Under the pieces are notes generated by a model. It did no database searches, had not been told where the DNA came from, and saw nothing but the letters and a program-made list of their open reading frames with translations. Positions 1-7,621 of a stretch of 64,000 nt of DNA are shown piece after piece. Source of the stretch: Knoellia sinensis KCTC 19936 (lineage in GTDB: Bacteria; Actinomycetota; Actinomycetes; Actinomycetales; Dermatophilaceae); NCBI RefSeq assembly GCF_000768705.1, contig NZ_AVPJ01000002.1, positions 124,001 through 188,000 of the forward strand. The letters are read 5' to 3'. The stretch's first letter is position 1. Every line of letters begins with the position of its first letter. The position numbers and the translations under genes are program-made.

Positions 1-1002
1 CCAGTCCGATGCGGACTGCCACAACTCGGCGCCGGTGATGGTGATGTGCCCGATCCAGATGAGCACGATCGAGACCCAGCCGACTGTCTCGTGGGTCAGG
101 CTGATGACGATGCACGAGAGGACGAACGCCCAGCCCGAGAGGCGCACGGCACGCAACGAACCCGCCACCGTCTCGGCCCCGCGGGATGCCCGGACCTGGA
201 GAAGGACGGCGAGCACGGTGTTGGTGCCGAAGAGCCACGCAAGCAGCGTGCGCGGCGCGTCGGTCTGCTCGACCAGCCAGAGGGGCACGACGACGTTGAG
301 CAGGACCTGATTCGACGCGAGCACACCGTTGCAGAGTGCGAGGACGACGAATCCGACGTTCTTGAACGCGGCTGGCGTGACGTGCACCTCTGAGCCGGTC
401 TCCTGTGGCGGCGCCCGGTGGATCGCCGGCAGGAACGAGATCATGACTGCGTTGACGACGAGCAGGGCCGCCGTGATGAGCGGGACCGCGATGATCGCCT
501 CCCTCGTGCCGATGCCCAGTGCAACGCCCGCGGTGCCCGCGCCGAGGGTGTAGCCGACGTTGCGTGCCGCCCGCTGGTAGGCCATGGCCCGGACCCGCGT
601 TTCGCGGGGGAAGACCTCGATGCGATACACGTTGCGTGCCGACCGACCCGCCGTCTCGACGGAGGCCAGCACCGCCAACAGCACGACGAACGCGGCGAAG
701 CCGCTCGCCAGGGGCCAAGCGAGATAGAGCGCCGCCTCGACCAGCGCACTGATGACCCAGAGGGTCTTGGCGCCCACCACATCGGTCAGGCGGCCGAGGG
801 GGATCGACAGTGCCAGGGTCACGGCGGCCGCGATGGACATGCCGAGACCGACCTGCGCGCCCGAGAGACCCACGATTTGGGTGAAGAACACCGCAGTCCC
901 GGTGAGGAAGGACCCCGTCGCGAACGCCGACAGGACGCTTTGCAACGCGAGGTCACGCTCGAGTTTCGTGGGCGGCACCACGGACCGCCACCATTTCGTC
1001 AT
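1..1002 (-). CDS. MFS transporter (3' end cut off by window)
   Basis: This is the N-terminal 334 codons of a major facilitator superfamily permease read leftwards; the rest lies outside the window. The start is ATG at 1002, preceded by a GGGAGGGG ribosome site. The protein opens MTKWWRSVVPPTKLERDL and then shows alternating hydrophobic segments, with the loop-2 type motif GRLTDVVGAKTLW near residues 80-90, typical of MFS drug exporters. The substrate cannot be told from sequence. A perfect 14-bp palindrome sits about 20 bp upstream and suggests control by a MarR-family repressor, which is not in the window. It is divergent from the secreted protein at 1141. Assignment to MFS is firm; efflux role is inference. 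Confidence 0.85.
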   Translation of the reverse strand, partial: MTKWWRSVVPPTKLERDLALQSVLSAFATGSFLTGTAVFFTQIVGLSGAQVGLGMSIAAAVTLALSIPLGRLTDVVGAKTLWVISALVEAALYLAWPLASGFAAFVVLLAVLASVETAGRSARNVYRIEVFPRETRVRAMAYQRAARNVGYTLGAGTAGVALGIGTREAIIAVPLITAALLVVNAVMISFLPAIHRAPPQETGSEVHVTPAAFKNVGFVVLALCNGVLASNQVLLNVVVPLWLVEQTDAPRTLLAWLFGTNTVLAVLLQVRASRGAETVAGSLRAVRLSGWAFVLSCIVISLTHETVGWVSIVLIWIGHITITGAELWQSASDW

Positions 1003-1023
1003 CACAGGACCCCTCCCGAAGTG

Positions 1024-1037
1024 TCTTGACGTCAAGA
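1024..1037. promoter_or_regulatory. MarR-like operator palindrome
   Basis: TCTTGAC followed by GTCAAGA is a perfect 14-bp palindrome in the divergent gap between the MFS gene and the gene at 1141, 21 bp upstream of the MFS start. The sequence resembles operators of actinobacterial MarR-family repressors that control MFS pumps; that link is inference. Confidence 0.55.
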
Positions 1038-1140
1038 TACATGGCTGCGACTGGCACCTGCATCCGCATTTCGGACGCGCGGCGACAAGGGGTGACACGA
1101 ACAGTGAGGTCGTCGTGGGAGACAGGCATGCTCCCCGTTC

Positions 1141-2079
1141 ATGACGATGCGCAGGGGAACCGCAATGGCCGCCGCAGTCCTGTCCGCCACACTCGTGGGG
1201 GGAGGGCTCGCCCCGACGAGTGCGAGCGCGGCCACGGCTTCAAGCCCAGACTCAACCTGCGCCCCATGGACGAAAGCGCCTGTCGCACAAGGGTTTGGCA
1301 CTCTGGAGAACCTCGCGTTCGACGGCCGCGGCGGACTACTCCTGAGCGAGACGAATGTCCTCGGCCCGGGTGGTGCCCTGAAACGCCTCACCCCGGACGG
1401 CCAACGAGGAACGCTCGTCGCCAACGTCACCGCGCCCGGCGGAATCGTGGTGCACGGCAACACCGTGTCGTTCACGACCGGCAACAGCCCCGCGTCCGGC
1501 TTCCTGGGGATCAAGGACGGCACCATCTCGTCGGTCGATCTCGACAGTGGCGCAGTGACCACGGTCGCCACCGGTCTGACGATGCCAAACGGACTCGAGC
1601 GGCTTCCCGACGGGACGTTTGTCGCCAGTCGGGATGTCGGCCCGTCCACCACCCTCACTGCCGTGAAGCCGTCTGGTGAGAAGGCGCCGTACGCGCCGAG
1701 CGTGACGTCGACCAATGGCCTCGCCTTCGACCCGACGCGGCGGGCGCTCTACGTCGCGTCCACCTTCACACTGGCATCGACCGTGTCCGTCGTCGATGTC
1801 GACAACCCCTCCGCGCAGCCCAAGGTCCTGACCATCCCCGGCATCGGACCCCTCAACTCCGCCGATGACCTGACCGTCGGTCCCGACGGCGAGGTCTACG
1901 TAGCCCTCAACGTCGCGGGCTCAGTGGTGCGGGTCGACCCCGATAGTGGCGCGACCTGCACGATCGCGAGCGGACTGCCCCTGAGTTCGTCCGTCGCGTT
2001 CGGGTCAGGTCCCGGGTGGGACCCGACCGCCCTCTACGTCACGAGCTTCCTCGGCACCGTCACCCGACTGACGGCCTGA
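1141..2079 (+). CDS. ScyD/ScyE-type secreted beta-propeller protein
   Basis: A 312-residue exported protein. Residues 1-31 form a Sec signal peptide (two Arg, a hydrophobic Ala/Leu/Val core, cleavage likely after TSASA). The mature part has repeated propeller strands of the SMP-30/NHL type, with recurring segments such as NGLERLPDGTF, NGLAFDPTRRALYV and DDLTVGPDGEVYVAL, which fit the ScyD/ScyE family. No membrane anchor or catalytic set is obvious, so the ligand or reaction is unknown. ATG at 1141 and ATG at 1147 are both possible starts; no strong ribosome site is visible. It stands alone between a divergent MFS gene and a convergent VOC gene. Confidence 0.75.
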   Translation: MTMRRGTAMAAAVLSATLVGGGLAPTSASAATASSPDSTCAPWTKAPVAQGFGTLENLAFDGRGGLLLSETNVLGPGGALKRLTPDGQRGTLVANVTAPGGIVVHGNTVSFTTGNSPASGFLGIKDGTISSVDLDSGAVTTVATGLTMPNGLERLPDGTFVASRDVGPSTTLTAVKPSGEKAPYAPSVTSTNGLAFDPTRRALYVASTFTLASTVSVVDVDNPSAQPKVLTIPGIGPLNSADDLTVGPDGEVYVALNVAGSVVRVDPDSGATCTIASGLPLSSSVAFGSGPGWDPTALYVTSFLGTVTRLTA

Positions 2080-2111
2080 GCCCTCCTTCCCGGCCGCAGG
2101 CCAGGAGCCTG

Positions 2112-2723
2112 CTACTCGTCGCCGATGACGGCTTCGAGTTCCGCGGCCATCCTTCGCGCTGCCTCAAGGTCGTCGGGCGAGGCGCTGTCGGAGTGACGTC
2201 GCAGGCCGCTCGTGATGGCCCGGAGTGCGGCCCTGTCGTCGAGCTTGAAGTCACGCAGGACTCGAGCGTTGTCTAGCGCCTTGGCCACACCCGTGAGACC
2301 CGCGGCTCCGCGGTAGTCGACGGCCTCCTCGACGTCACTCTGGATGAAGATCAGTGAGTTGCCCGAAGGATCGACCAGCGTGAACCGGGATGCCCCCGGT
2401 CGATACCGCGTGATTCGCGGACGTCCCTTGGCCAGCACCTTGCCAAAGGCCGTCCGCTTCGAGGCGGACAGAGCGGCGTGAGAGCCCGCGACGTCGTCGA
2501 CGAGGACGAGGCAGGCGCCGACATCCTCGTTCTCCGGGTCGGCGCCAGACGGGACACGGCTGAAGTGCAGGTCGAAGCCGTGGCCCGTCACCGCGACATA
2601 GGGGTAGGGCCTGACCTGCCGGTGCGTCGTGTGGAATCCGAGGGCTTCATAAAACTCGACCGTCTCGTCGACGTCCCGACATCCCAGGATCGGCACCGTC
2701 GTCGCCCTCACGGATTCGCCCAC
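2112..2723 (-). CDS. VOC-fold (glyoxalase/bleomycin-resistance-like) protein
   Basis: A predicted 203-residue protein starting at GTG 2723, chosen because GAGGA lies 7 nt upstream; the open frame continues upstream but without coding character. The N-terminal half is a vicinal oxygen chelate module: TVPILGCRDVDETVEFYEALGF at the front and the closing strand FTLVDPSGNSLIFIQ, with HFSR and the PSGNS loop where metal or substrate ligands lie in the family. The C-terminal 70 residues are helical and charged (ALRAITSGLRR, EAARRMAAELEAVIG). VOC proteins can be dioxygenases, isomerases or binding resistance proteins; which one this is cannot be told. The upstream region overlaps a gene remnant. Confidence 0.75.
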   Translation of the reverse strand: MGESVRATTVPILGCRDVDETVEFYEALGFHTTHRQVRPYPYVAVTGHGFDLHFSRVPSGADPENEDVGACLVLVDDVAGSHAALSASKRTAFGKVLAKGRPRITRYRPGASRFTLVDPSGNSLIFIQSDVEEAVDYRGAAGLTGVAKALDNARVLRDFKLDDRAALRAITSGLRRHSDSASPDDLEAARRMAAELEAVIGDE

Positions 2724-2839
2724 CCTGCGATCCTCGCACTGCGAGGCCGGACTCGCACATGGCACGAAGCAGGACTGGGAGGAGCGACCGCAGGCATGCC
2801 CGACGTCCGCCCGCAGACCGATGGCCCTCACCCGACTGG

Positions 2840-2956
2840 CCGGACGTCGTCGCAGTCGTCGACGGCCGCTTGGTGACCATCCCGGCAGGGCACGAGATCC
2901 ACGCAACTGAGCCGACGGCATACATCGCGGCAGTTCGGGACCACCTGGACACGTGA
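2840..2956 (+). pseudogene. possible alpha/beta-hydrolase C-terminal remnant
   Basis: The + frame here reads WPDVVAVVDGRLVTIPAGH then EIHATEPTAYIAAVRDHLDT and stops. This resembles the C-terminal end of alpha/beta-fold hydrolases, where the catalytic His lies in a GHEIH-type motif followed by a helix ending the protein. No N-terminal part with the nucleophile elbow precedes it: the upstream region is the 5' end of the VOC gene on the other strand. I read it as a decayed gene tail, not an expressed protein. Confidence 0.35.
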
Positions 2957-3037
2957 GTCGGTCGCGAGGGCGACCCGCTCGCTATGCTCTCGACGACAGA
3001 TCAGGCGCCGAGCGGCGCGGGGCACGGGGGTGACGCG

Positions 3038-4330
3038 ATGAGCGACGAGATGCGCGTCAGGGACATTCCAGCGGTGCTGGTGTCCGCAGGGCGGATCCTC
3101 AGGACCTACTGGGCGCCGTTCATCGTCATCGCCTGCCTCGGACTCGCCTTCCGCAGTGCGACCATGTGGCTCGCGGTTCTGGTCAGCGACTACAGCGGCT
3201 TTCTCGGGCAGCTCATCCTCGTCCTGGCCCCACTCGGCTTCCTCGGCGCCATGATCGCGATGCTCTTCATGACGCGAGGCTCCCTGCCCAACGTCGCCGA
3301 ACTCTCCCAGCGGGAGGCTCATCAGGCGCCGACCGAGAGGCGCCCCATGCGACTCGTCGACGTCGCGGTCAGTGTGCTGGTGCCGTTCCTCGCGGTCTAC
3401 GTGTCCTACGGGTTGCTCAAGGAGGACCTCTTCCGGTTCACCAATGAGGCGGCCTACGCGGAGTTCAACCAGTTCAGCCTCGACGGCGACGTCGACTACG
3501 ACTTCGCCGGGCGGCTCGCGATCTATGACTGGCAGATCGTCCTGATGATCGTCGCCATTGCCTGGGTGCTGCGATACGCGCTGGGCAAGATCGAGAGCGT
3601 CACCAAGTTCCTCGGCCTCGCGTTCCTCGGCGCACTGGTCGAGGTCTACTACACCTCGCAGGTGGCGCAGAAGGTCACCGAGTTCCGTGAGTCGGGGGTG
3701 GCGTGGGTCCAGAGCCGCCGTGCCTCGCGGCTCGTTCTCGACCAGTACGACCAGGTCGTCACGACCCTTGGTCCGTTCGCCAACCCCGTGGACACCGCGA
3801 CCAAGTGGCTCTTCGGTCTGGTGGGTGCCATCGACGCCGTCGTCATCGTCCCTCTGGCGTGGCTGACGGTCGGCGCGGTCGTCCTCGGTCACAAGCTGTC
3901 CACCCCCGAACCCCCTGCGGCACAGCCGAATCCGCGATGGGAGCGCGTCCCTGCACCGGTCCGTCGCTACGGCAGCGGCCTTGTCGCCGACGTCCGGGAA
4001 CGGTGGTCGGCGTTCTGGAACGGTCTGCGGATGATGGCGACGGCCGGGTTGCTGCCAATGCTCACCTTCAGCCTCGCGTTCCTCCTCGTCCTCCGGATCC
4101 CGTGGCTGGTCGGTCAAGCATTGCGCGCCGCGATCGGCCCGCTCGAGACCAACACGTGGCTGGCGATCGCCCCCATGGAGAAGGCGATTGGGCTTGCTCT
4201 CACGATGGTCCTCGCGGCTGCTCTGCTCGCAGCCGCGATCGACTGGCTGCTCGGCCCGAGGCTCGCGGCGGGGTCAGATCCGACACCCGCCCCCGCTGGC
4301 GAACCCGTCAGCTCAACAGCCGGATCCTGA
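3038..4330 (+). CDS. multi-pass membrane protein, unknown function
   Basis: A 430-residue integral membrane protein. The start ATG 3038 (MSDEMRVRDIP) follows a GGGGGTGA ribosome site; an earlier in-frame ATG at 2984 lacks one. I count about seven to eight hydrophobic segments, including residues ~27-50, ~57-80, ~105-125, ~165-185, ~195-212, ~255-285, ~345-365 and ~385-412, with acidic periplasmic loops (FNQFSLDGDVDYDF) and a Pro-rich cytoplasmic stretch TPEPPAAQPNPRWERVP. I do not recognise the family. A likely -10 (TATGCT) lies at 2983-2988. The 3' end overlaps the convergent gene at 4308 by 23 bp. Confidence 0.75.
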   Translation: MSDEMRVRDIPAVLVSAGRILRTYWAPFIVIACLGLAFRSATMWLAVLVSDYSGFLGQLILVLAPLGFLGAMIAMLFMTRGSLPNVAELSQREAHQAPTERRPMRLVDVAVSVLVPFLAVYVSYGLLKEDLFRFTNEAAYAEFNQFSLDGDVDYDFAGRLAIYDWQIVLMIVAIAWVLRYALGKIESVTKFLGLAFLGALVEVYYTSQVAQKVTEFRESGVAWVQSRRASRLVLDQYDQVVTTLGPFANPVDTATKWLFGLVGAIDAVVIVPLAWLTVGAVVLGHKLSTPEPPAAQPNPRWERVPAPVRRYGSGLVADVRERWSAFWNGLRMMATAGLLPMLTFSLAFLLVLRIPWLVGQALRAAIGPLETNTWLAIAPMEKAIGLALTMVLAAALLAAAIDWLLGPRLAAGSDPTPAPAGEPVSSTAGS

Positions 4331-4943
4331 CGTAGTCGGGGTTCTCGAACGAGATCCGCACCTCCACGAACCTCGCGTCCGCCGGCACGGCGATCGCGGG
4401 CGACGCCGACCACTCGCTCGGCCGTGGCTGTTCCTCCGGGGGGAGGGTTCCACGCGTCTCCGCGTCAACGATGGGCGCGCTGGGGCCGGGGGTCTCCTCG
4501 GGCACGCACACGGTGATCTTGGCGCCGAGGTCGTCCTCGACGTGCCCCACGCGGTACTCCCGTCCCTCATCGTCGATGAGCGTCACGGCGCAGTGCTTGA
4601 GTACCTGGTCGGGCTCGGCCCGGAAGTCGAGCTTGACGCTGCGCGCGACCATCCCCTCCGGAAGCGTGAACTCACCAGCACGACTCTCGTATGCCGTCTC
4701 CGCGCCTCCCAGCCCGGCGAACCTCACGTCGTACTTCCGGGTCAGGTCGCCGTGGGCGTCGGAGGTCTCCTCGGTGACTGACACCCACTCGTTCGCGTCC
4801 CCGCTGGCGATCTCGCGGTGCTGACCGGACTGGTACCAGAACACCGGCACTCGGAAGCCATTGGCGAGGAGCATCGTGACGATGGCGACGGGGACGGCGG
4901 CGATCCACCAACGGCTCGGACGGTTGTCGTTCGCTGCACTCAC
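4308..4943 (-). CDS. membrane-anchored exported protein, unknown
   Basis: A 211-residue protein with one N-terminal membrane segment (WWIAAVPVAIVTMLLANGF, about residues 12-30) followed by an extracellular domain rich in beta-strand-like sequence, such as TRKYDVRFAGLGGAETAY and RFVEVRISFENPDYVRIRL. No catalytic motif is seen and I do not recognise the family. It is the last gene of a three-gene operon: its ATG overlaps the stop of the upstream gene by 4 bp. All three operon products share the same plan (one membrane anchor or signal plus a beta-rich exterior), so they probably act together at the cell surface; that is inference. Confidence 0.7.
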   Translation of the reverse strand: MSAANDNRPSRWWIAAVPVAIVTMLLANGFRVPVFWYQSGQHREIASGDANEWVSVTEETSDAHGDLTRKYDVRFAGLGGAETAYESRAGEFTLPEGMVARSVKLDFRAEPDQVLKHCAVTLIDDEGREYRVGHVEDDLGAKITVCVPEETPGPSAPIVDAETRGTLPPEEQPRPSEWSASPAIAVPADARFVEVRISFENPDYVRIRLLS

Positions 4944-5575
4944 TGGCGCGCCTCCTCGGGCGCATCGGGTGCATCAGGTGCATCAGGTGCATCGGGCGCG
5001 ACCGGGCCGCTCTGCCTGATGTTGACGGCGTCCTTCTGCGCCCAGAGGGCGTCGACCTCTGCAGCCTTGATCCCGAGGTCGATCTGGGCGACGTCGTCGC
5101 GTCGGAAGGTCGATTCGTGGGAGTCCCAGGGCCCGCGCGTCGCCATGAGGCGGGCGCCGTCAAGGGCCTGTTTGGGGATGTCGAAGCAGATGCTTGCGTA
5201 GTGCCGGACGCCCGTCGCGAGCCGGGCACTCGTGACGCACTCCGGGCCGCGGAGTGAGGCGATCCAGCGGCGGTCCTGCGCGTCGACGAGGAAGAAGCCG
5301 GCCATGACCGTGGGCGCCTGCCGAGCCACGATCTCCGTGTCGACGACGAGCCAGCGCCCACCGGCAGCCGACGCCGGGTTGCCCATGATCGTCGGCGTCA
5401 CGTGGACGCCGGTGACGGTGACGTCCGCGTAGTCGAGGGCGACGGTCTCGTCTACGGCCCCAGTCTGGATGAACGGCTTGTCGGCCGCATCGGTCAGGGG
5501 CATGTGGTCGGTGATGAGCCGGCCGAGCCCCATGGCGGCGATGACGAACGCTGCCGTCGCGATCCCTCGCCTCAT
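4940..5575 (-). CDS. exported protein with C-terminal Ala-Pro-Asp repeats
   Basis: A 211-residue protein starting at ATG 5575, where it overlaps the preceding stop by 4 bp; the longer open frame is the shadow of the upstream gene. Residues 2-18 are a signal/anchor (RRGIATAAFVIAAMGLG). The exterior contains VTVTGVHVTPTIMGN and RWLVVDTEIVARQAPTVMAGFFL, and two cysteines (ECVTS, SICFD) that could pair. It ends with tandem Asp-Ala-Pro tripeptides encoded by a 9-bp repeat. The middle gene of the 6186-to-4308 operon, it shares the RVIVLDT/RWLVVDT-type strand with the upstream product, suggesting related folds. Confidence 0.7.
   Translation of the reverse strand: MRRGIATAAFVIAAMGLGRLITDHMPLTDAADKPFIQTGAVDETVALDYADVTVTGVHVTPTIMGNPASAAGGRWLVVDTEIVARQAPTVMAGFFLVDAQDRRWIASLRGPECVTSARLATGVRHYASICFDIPKQALDGARLMATRGPWDSHESTFRRDDVAQIDLGIKAAEVDALWAQKDAVNIRQSGPVAPDAPDAPDAPDAPEEARQ
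4961..5005 (-). repeat. 9-bp tandem repeat encoding Asp-Ala-Pro
   Basis: Four to five near-identical 9-bp units (GCATCRGGT on the + strand) encode the repeated Asp-Ala-Pro tail of the overlapping protein. Such repeats can vary in copy number by slippage without changing the frame. Confidence 0.7.
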
Positions 5576-6186
5576 GACCGGCGCTCCAGGGTGAAGGTGC
5601 CCTGCCCCCGGACCTCGTCGCGGCTGACCCAGGCGTTGGGGTCGAGCGTCGCCGAGTCCTGCTCGCGGAACTCCACGAGGTTGCTCTTCACGGTCACCGT
5701 GTCGCCCTGCCACGGCCCGGAGGTCGTGAACGTCAGTGCCAGCCGATAGGTCAGTCCCGGGTTGAAGTTGCTCATCGCGGTGGCGTCCTCGACGAAGTAC
5801 AGACCGGGGTTGTCGTCGACCTTCACGCCGCCACCCGAGACGGCGACGTTGTCCTTCAGGGTCACGGCGTACTCCGGGCGGTCGCCCGTCAGGGTCACGC
5901 GCGTGTCGAGCACGATGACGCGTTGCGACGGCTGGGGGGACACGGCGGGCTTGAGGTCGGGCAACTCGACGACCTTGTCGATGATCACCTCGTAGGGGCC
6001 CACCATGAGCGGCTTGCCCGGGCTGATGGTCTCTGGCCCGGAAGCAGCCGGTCCGGCCAACCCGCCGAAGGGCGCGCTGGCCAGGAGTGCCGCCACGACA
6101 CCTCCGCCGACCTTCTGCGACGTGGGGCGACCGCGAACGAAACTGCCCACACGCCGCAGTGCGCCACTCCTCGTGTTGTCCCCCAT
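5572..6186 (-). CDS. exported DUF4352-like protein, operon leader gene
   Basis: A 204-residue protein beginning MGDNTRSGALRRVGSFVRG with one membrane segment near residues 28-48 (VVAALLASAPFGGLAG). The exterior has the pattern of telokin-like DUF4352 domains: YEVIIDKVVELPD, RVIVLDTRVTLTGDRPEYAV, TYRLALTFTTSGPW; this fold call is tentative. A putative leaderless promoter (TAGAAT 8 nt before ATG) supports the start. It overlaps the next gene by 4 bp and heads the three-gene coupled operon ending at 4308. Confidence 0.7.
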   Translation of the reverse strand: MGDNTRSGALRRVGSFVRGRPTSQKVGGGVVAALLASAPFGGLAGPAASGPETISPGKPLMVGPYEVIIDKVVELPDLKPAVSPQPSQRVIVLDTRVTLTGDRPEYAVTLKDNVAVSGGGVKVDDNPGLYFVEDATAMSNFNPGLTYRLALTFTTSGPWQGDTVTVKSNLVEFREQDSATLDPNAWVSRDEVRGQGTFTLERRS

Positions 6187-6194
6187 GGCACGGG

Positions 6195-6200
6195 ATTCTA
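6195..6200 (-). promoter_or_regulatory. -10 element, leaderless
   Basis: TAGAAT on the minus strand lies 8 nt before the ATG at 6186, so transcription would begin at or next to the start codon. Confidence 0.5.
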
Positions 6201-6221
6201 GGGACAACCTTTCGGCAGGAG

Positions 6222-6509
6222 TCAGTCCACGTCCGCGATGAGTTCGCGCAGTGCCGCGACGTGTTGCCGCAGCGCCGTGCGGCCCGGGCCGGTCATCGAG
6301 ATCCACGTCGTGCGCCGTCCGGCGTGAACCCCCTTGCGGCTCTTCACGTAGCCCTCGTCGGCGAGCGCTGTGACGTGCTTGGAGAGGACGGAGTCGCTGA
6401 CCTCGAGGCCCTCGCGCAGCGTCGCGAACTCCGCCTCGGTCACCGCGGCGAGCATGGTCATCAGCCGGAGGCGGGCCGGCGCGTGGATGGCAGGGTCCAG
6501 CGCGCCCAT
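6222..6509 (-). CDS. winged-helix transcriptional regulator
   Basis: A 95-residue protein of the stand-alone winged-helix type (HTH_34/MarR-ArsR-like). The recognition region is VSDSVLSKHVTALADEGYV at about residues 37-55, followed by a wing rich in Arg/Lys (KSRKGVHAGRRTTWISMT). Proteins of this size and form usually dimerise and repress their own operon. The start ATG 6509 overlaps the stop of the upstream membrane-protein gene by one base (TGATG), so the two are translated together. The repeated TTGGMAAGTATGC boxes in front of that operon are candidate binding sites. The effector is unknown. Confidence 0.85.
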   Translation of the reverse strand: MGALDPAIHAPARLRLMTMLAAVTEAEFATLREGLEVSDSVLSKHVTALADEGYVKSRKGVHAGRRTTWISMTGPGRTALRQHVAALRELIADVD

Positions 6510-7072
6510 CACTTCCCCAGGAGGAGCAGGACGAGCCCGGCGAGCGCGAGCACGGCGACGGCCGCGATCACCCCCGGGGACTCGGCGCGGGCGTTCGCGG
6601 CAGGGTCGCCCTGGTATCGCCGCCACCAGCGCCTCCCGGCCACCGCGTAGCCCAGCCCGCCGGCCAGTGCGACCACGACGACCAGCCACCATCGTTCCGC
6701 GAACGCCGCCCACACGGCTGCGCCGAGCGACAGCACGTATGCCGTGGCGCTGGCGTTCGCGGTCCCGAGGACGGCGCGGCTCGCGAGACCCGAGATCCAC
6801 ACACCGTTGCGTGACCGGAACCGGAGCAGTTGCACCACGGCGGTCACGACGAAGACGAGCAGCCCTGCGCCCATGGCGATTCGGGCGCGTGTGCTGTCGA
6901 CGGCGATGCCGTAGGCGGCGGTGGCGACCTGGAGGGCGATGGCGGCACCGATCGCGGAGTGGAAGAACGACGGGAGGGTGAGTCGTCCTGCCCAACGCGC
7001 GGTGGCGTCGTCGGCCGACGCGAGCAAGGAGGCTGCGTCGTCAGCGCCGGAAGGGGGCTCGTTGCTTTCCAT
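6509..7072 (-). CDS. membrane protein paired with regulator
   Basis: A 187-residue protein with about five hydrophobic segments: FFHSAIGAAIALQVATAAYG, MGAGLLVFVVTAVVQLL, AYVLSLGAAVWAAFAE with WWLVVVVALAGGLGYAV, and VIAAVAVLALAGLVLLLLGK at the end. The first 30 residues are acidic and polar. It is the first gene of a two-gene operon with the winged-helix regulator, a common actinobacterial arrangement. Its promoter lies directly on the ATG (TTGCCA-N17-CATACT, then 7 nt), so the message is probably leaderless. Function unknown. Confidence 0.75.
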   Translation of the reverse strand: MESNEPPSGADDAASLLASADDATARWAGRLTLPSFFHSAIGAAIALQVATAAYGIAVDSTRARIAMGAGLLVFVVTAVVQLLRFRSRNGVWISGLASRAVLGTANASATAYVLSLGAAVWAAFAERWWLVVVVALAGGLGYAVAGRRWWRRYQGDPAANARAESPGVIAAVAVLALAGLVLLLLGK

Positions 7073-7073
7073 G

Positions 7074-7114
7074 TTGGAAAGTATGCAGTGAACTTTCCGA
7101 ATTGGCAAGTATGC
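7074..7114 (-). promoter_or_regulatory. promoter with duplicated operator boxes
   Basis: On the minus strand TTGCCA (7108-7103) and CATACT (7085-7080) are exactly 17 bp apart and the -10 ends 7 nt before the ATG. Two direct repeats, TTGGAAAGTATGC at 7074-7086 and TTGGCAAGTATGC at 7102-7114, overlap the -10 and -35. An inverted repeat GGAAAGT (7076-7082)/ACTTTCC (7092-7098) lies between. Together these look like operators for the co-transcribed winged-helix regulator. Confidence 0.6.
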
Positions 7115-7121
7115 CGTCCGC

Positions 7122-7610
7122 TCACCTCGGTGGGAACGGTGGCAGGTCCTTTCGCTCGCCGTGGGTGAACTCCACGACCTGGCCGCCCTCAGGGGCTGTG
7201 CCCGGAACCGTGAGCGCGGTCCACCGCACGGCTGCGGCGCCGTCGGTCGTGACATCGCAGCGGGTGCTCGCCCCCGCCATGTGAAACATCGGGACTGGCT
7301 GGCAGACGACGTCGTGGATGTGCCCCGGGTCGGACCGGTCGAGCTCGGCGCGCAGCGCCTCCTGCGTCTGCCAGGCGAGTCCACTCATCTGGTGCAGTTG
7401 CGGAATGCCCTGTGGTCCGGGGGGTGGCCCGGTGGGCGGGGGAGGGGGTGTCGTTGTGGCCGTGATGGTCGGCGACGGTGTCGGAGTCGGCGTCGGTTCT
7501 GGTCGGACCGGTCCCGCCTGCTGGCTGCAGCCTGCCAACAGGCCAATCGATATCGCCCCCACCGCGATCCGCATCGTCCTGGGAAGTTTCCGGTCACCAC
7601 TCGTGCGCAT
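7122..7610 (-). CDS. lipoprotein, paralog of 7622-8149
   Basis: A 162-residue lipoprotein. The lipobox is LLAGC near residue 28 after a short hydrophobic stretch, followed by a Pro/Thr-rich linker (TPTPTPSPTITATTTPPPPP) and a compact C-terminal domain. That domain aligns by eye with the neighbour: HxVxCxPVxxF, GAxTxCxVxxDG, VxWTALT and a final VEFTxGxRxD. Two cysteines in the domain are shared and may form a disulphide. The start at 7610 is uncertain; ATG 7574, with AGGA just upstream, would still give a signal peptide. The gene follows its paralog by 11 bp on the same strand. Function unknown. Confidence 0.75.
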   Translation of the reverse strand: MRTSGDRKLPRTMRIAVGAISIGLLAGCSQQAGPVRPEPTPTPTPSPTITATTTPPPPPTGPPPGPQGIPQLHQMSGLAWQTQEALRAELDRSDPGHIHDVVCQPVPMFHMAGASTRCDVTTDGAAAVRWTALTVPGTAPEGGQVVEFTHGERKDLPPFPPR

Positions 7611-7621
7611 GGTCGGAGGAC

